Source: Psychrobacter glaciei (lineage in GTDB: Bacteria > Pseudomonadota > Gammaproteobacteria > Pseudomonadales > Moraxellaceae). Taken from it: a stretch of DNA of 64,000 nucleotides. The stretch's first letter is position 1; every line of letters begins with the position of its first letter. Positions 62,283-64,000 of this stretch are shown here, in pieces. The stretch spans positions 62,001-126,000 of the forward strand of contig NZ_BMZR01000003.1 in the NCBI RefSeq assembly GCF_014652895.1, given 5' to 3'. Position numbers and translations under genes: made by a program. The notes beneath the pieces are model-generated. The model was not told the DNA's origin. It saw only the letters and a list, made by a program, of their open reading frames with translations, and searched no databases.

Positions 62283-63569
62283 TTATAGCCCAGCGATTTT
62301 GCTTTCACCGTCTTCACGATCAAGGCCAAATGCGGTGTGTAATGACTTAACGGCTTTTTCCAAGTGTTGGTCTTGAATCAGCACAGATACTTTGATTTCG
62401 CTGGTCGATATCATTTGAATATTGATGTTGTTTTCGGCTAAGGTTTGGAACATTAGGCTGGCAACACCTGCGTGTGAGCGCATGCCAACGCCAACCAATG
62501 AGACTTTAACAACTTCGCTGTTACCTGATATCTCTTTGGCACCAATCTCATTTTTGACTTCTTCATTAAGCACTTTTAGCGTCTTGTCTAAGTCAGTGCG
62601 ATTAACCGTGAAGGTAAAGTCGGTGGTACCATTATCCGAAAGGTTTTGGACGATCATATCGATTTCGATATTGGCACGGCCAATTGGGCTTAAGATAGCA
62701 GAAGCGATGCCAGGGTGGTCAGGCACGCCGCGTACTAAGATTTTTGCTTCGTCTCTATTGAACGCGATACCTGAGATGATTGCCTGTTCCATATTGTCTC
62801 CTTCGTCTATCGTAATTAGGGTGCCCACGTTGTCTTGAAACTCTTGGTCAAAGCTGCCGTCGGTGTTTTCATCAAAGCTAGAGAGTACACGCAGTGGCAC
62901 GCCGTACTTACCAGCGAATTCTACCGAACGAATCTGTAGAATTTTAGAGCCAAGACTTGCCATCTCAAGCATTTCTTCAAAGGTGATTTTTTCAAGCTTT
63001 TTGGCTTTTGAGGTAACGCGTGGATCAGTGGTATAGACGCCATCGACGTCGGTATAAATCTGACACTCATCAGCACCTAAAGCCGCTGCAATCGCAACGC
63101 CTGTCGTATCAGAGCCGCCGCGCCCGAGTGTGGTTGCATTGCCTTCGTCATCGATACCTTGAAAGCCTGCCACAATAACGATATTGCCAGCATCTAACTG
63201 CTCGCGTATGTTTTTGTCGTCGATACTTTCGATACGCGCTTTGTTGTGCGAGCTATCGGTTCTGATCGGCACTTGACGACCAGTAAATGAACGGGCGCCA
63301 ATACCAAGCTCTTTAATTGCCATGGCCAGCAGTGAGATAGAAACCTGCTCACCCGTTGAGACCATTTGATCGTATTCACGAGGGTCAGGCTGAGAGCTAA
63401 TTTGGCGGGCCAGATCAATCAAACGGTTGGTTTCGCCGCTCATGGCAGAGACCACGACAACCACTTGATGACCATTGTCATGCCAGCGTTTGACTCGTTT
63501 CGCGACGTTTTTGATGCGGTCGATACTGCCCATCGAGGTGCCGCCATACTTCTGTACTATTAACGCCAT
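62283..63569 (-). CDS. lysC: Aspartate kinase
   Basis: A 428-aa monofunctional enzyme for the first step of the aspartate amino-acid family, making aspartyl phosphate. The kinase domain starts [26 protein letters not shown] and [36 protein letters not shown] (catalytic/ATP region, about 150-185) follow. The C-terminal third has two ACT domains ([38 protein letters not shown]) for lysine/threonine feedback. The gene lies between alaS and csrA. Confidence 0.96.
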   Translation of the reverse strand: MALIVQKYGGTSMGSIDRIKNVAKRVKRWHDNGHQVVVVVSAMSGETNRLIDLARQISSQPDPREYDQMVSTGEQVSISLLAMAIKELGIGARSFTGRQVPIRTDSSHNKARIESIDDKNIREQLDAGNIVIVAGFQGIDDEGNATTLGRGGSDTTGVAIAAALGADECQIYTDVDGVYTTDPRVTSKAKKLEKITFEEMLEMASLGSKILQIRSVEFAGKYGVPLRVLSSFDENTDGSFDQEFQDNVGTLITIDEGDNMEQAIISGIAFNRDEAKILVRGVPDHPGIASAILSPIGRANIEIDMIVQNLSDNGTTDFTFTVNRTDLDKTLKVLNEEVKNEIGAKEISGNSEVVKVSLVGVGMRSHAGVASLMFQTLAENNINIQMISTSEIKVSVLIQDQHLEKAVKSLHTAFGLDREDGESKIAGL

Positions 63570-63879
63570 AAAAATCTACCTATTATTCAATAATGACCTT
63601 TTATTATCATCGATAAGAGTCAACATGATACTCGTCAATGTTTATATAGATAAAGCCAGATTATAAGAGTTACGCCCTATGTCTTTCATTCATATAGTGG
63701 TATTTGCTTCAACCTCAGTGAATGAGTAATATCTTCAAACGTCGACCTTTATACCATATCTACAGCGTAACTTTAAGTCTCAGTACTACTTAGATATATG
63801 GCGATTGTTTATAATGGTTATAACCAATCACGTATTCTATGCGTTATAGATCAGCGTGAAGCTCTGTGTTTTTGCTAGA
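63570..63879. other. Intergenic region between alaS and lysC
   Basis: A 310-bp AT-rich spacer with no ORF or RNA I can recognise. Possible -10 elements (TATAAC, TATAAA) for lysC occur near 63815-63825. No lysine riboswitch structure was recognised. Confidence 0.4.
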
Positions 63880-64000
63880 TTAGCTAAGCTGGGCTTCAAT
63901 CCAAGCAGGTAGCGCATTGATAACCGCTGCACTGTTGCCAGATTTTGGTGCGCCGCCTTGTGCATAGTCAGGCTTACCGCCGCCTTTACCGCCAAGCTCA
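63880..64000 (-). CDS. alaS: Alanyl-tRNA synthetase, C-terminal end (partial)
   Basis: The complement encodes LGGKGGGKPDYAQGGAPK and then ALPAWIEAQLS with stop TAA at 63882-63880. The GGKGGGxPDxAQGG stretch is the typical C-terminal end of AlaS. The gene continues past the right edge. Confidence 0.9.
   Translation of the reverse strand, partial: ELGGKGGGKPDYAQGGAPKSGNSAAVINALPAWIEAQLS

Noticed and set aside
63670..63690. TTACGCCCTAT after lysC resembles a MITE end
   Set aside because: Too short and without a partner inverted repeat.
63570..63879. Lysine riboswitch upstream of lysC
   Set aside because: No conserved lysine aptamer core or terminator fold was recognisable.
1..64000. CRISPR array, prophage, toxin-antitoxin or restriction-modification system
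   Set aside because: No regularly spaced repeats, phage structural genes, short overlapping toxin-antitoxin pairs or methylase/nuclease motifs were seen in any frame.

Overview
The window looks like chromosome of a gammaproteobacterium of the family Moraxellaceae, most likely Psychrobacter. This rests on protein character (an FFLEELY-type protein next to ubiE, a two-domain polyphosphate:AMP phosphotransferase, an HTH-aminotransferase fusion), on gene orders such as prmA-(MJ0042/DUF3426)-fis-purH and hupB-ppiD, and on the moderate A+T-rich composition. I see no phage, plasmid, CRISPR array, defence island or complete transposase gene. Most genes are core housekeeping genes.

Layout. 1-8.5 kb: start of a GacA-like regulator (partial), a PBP7-like endopeptidase, a ThiE-like protein, a DksA/TraR-type protein, pgk, an Ala-rich lipoprotein, fba and ruvA/ruvB. 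8.5-13 kb (minus): a ubiquinone block, FFLEELY protein-ubiE-ubiJ-ubiB, with a long inverted repeat at the ubiJ/ubiB junction. 13-20.5 kb: polyphosphate:AMP phosphotransferase, a Pit phosphate transporter, the HTH-aminotransferase fusion with two 21-bp operator-like palindromes upstream, msrB and glutathione peroxidase, then tRNA-Val and tRNA-Asp. 21-34.5 kb: an envelope-stress cluster (below). 34.7-36 kb: a membrane class III nucleotide cyclase. 36-42.7 kb (minus): the isc operon iscRSUA-hscBA-fdx, with an IscR-type promoter and a MITE between iscU and iscA. 43-64 kb: an SCP2-like membrane protein, hupB, ppiD, purH, fis, a zinc-ribbon/DUF3426 protein, prmA, a TPR lipoprotein, mrcB, a CcoI-type copper ATPase, a Bax inhibitor-1/YccA protein, nadK, a YeaC-type protein, a HopJ-family protein, csrA, lysC and the 3' end of alaS.

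The most interesting part is 21.3-31.9 kb. Three promoters there share one architecture: CTTAAC-N5-CTTAAC, then exactly 11 bp, then a -10 hexamer. They sit before (1) a four-gene set of YceI protein, triheme cytochrome c, Tat-exported flavin amine oxidase and cytochrome c lipoprotein; (2) an eptA-type lipid A phosphoethanolamine transferase gene followed by a ColR/PmrA-type response regulator and its sensor kinase; and (3) dgkA plus a PAP2 phosphatase. The box resembles the PmrA box, so the local two-component system probably controls all three units. That would place a periplasmic amine-oxidising electron-transfer module in an antimicrobial-peptide/metal stress regulon, which I regard as the candidate undescribed system. 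In this strain eptA carries an in-frame TAA just before its catalytic DHG motif.

Two families of small non-autonomous elements with TA target duplications are scattered in the window: family A (copies of 265, 276 and 60 bp) and family B (one 170-bp copy and one remnant). One family A copy supplies the last base of the stop codon of the copper ATPase gene. One family B copy interrupts the isc operon.
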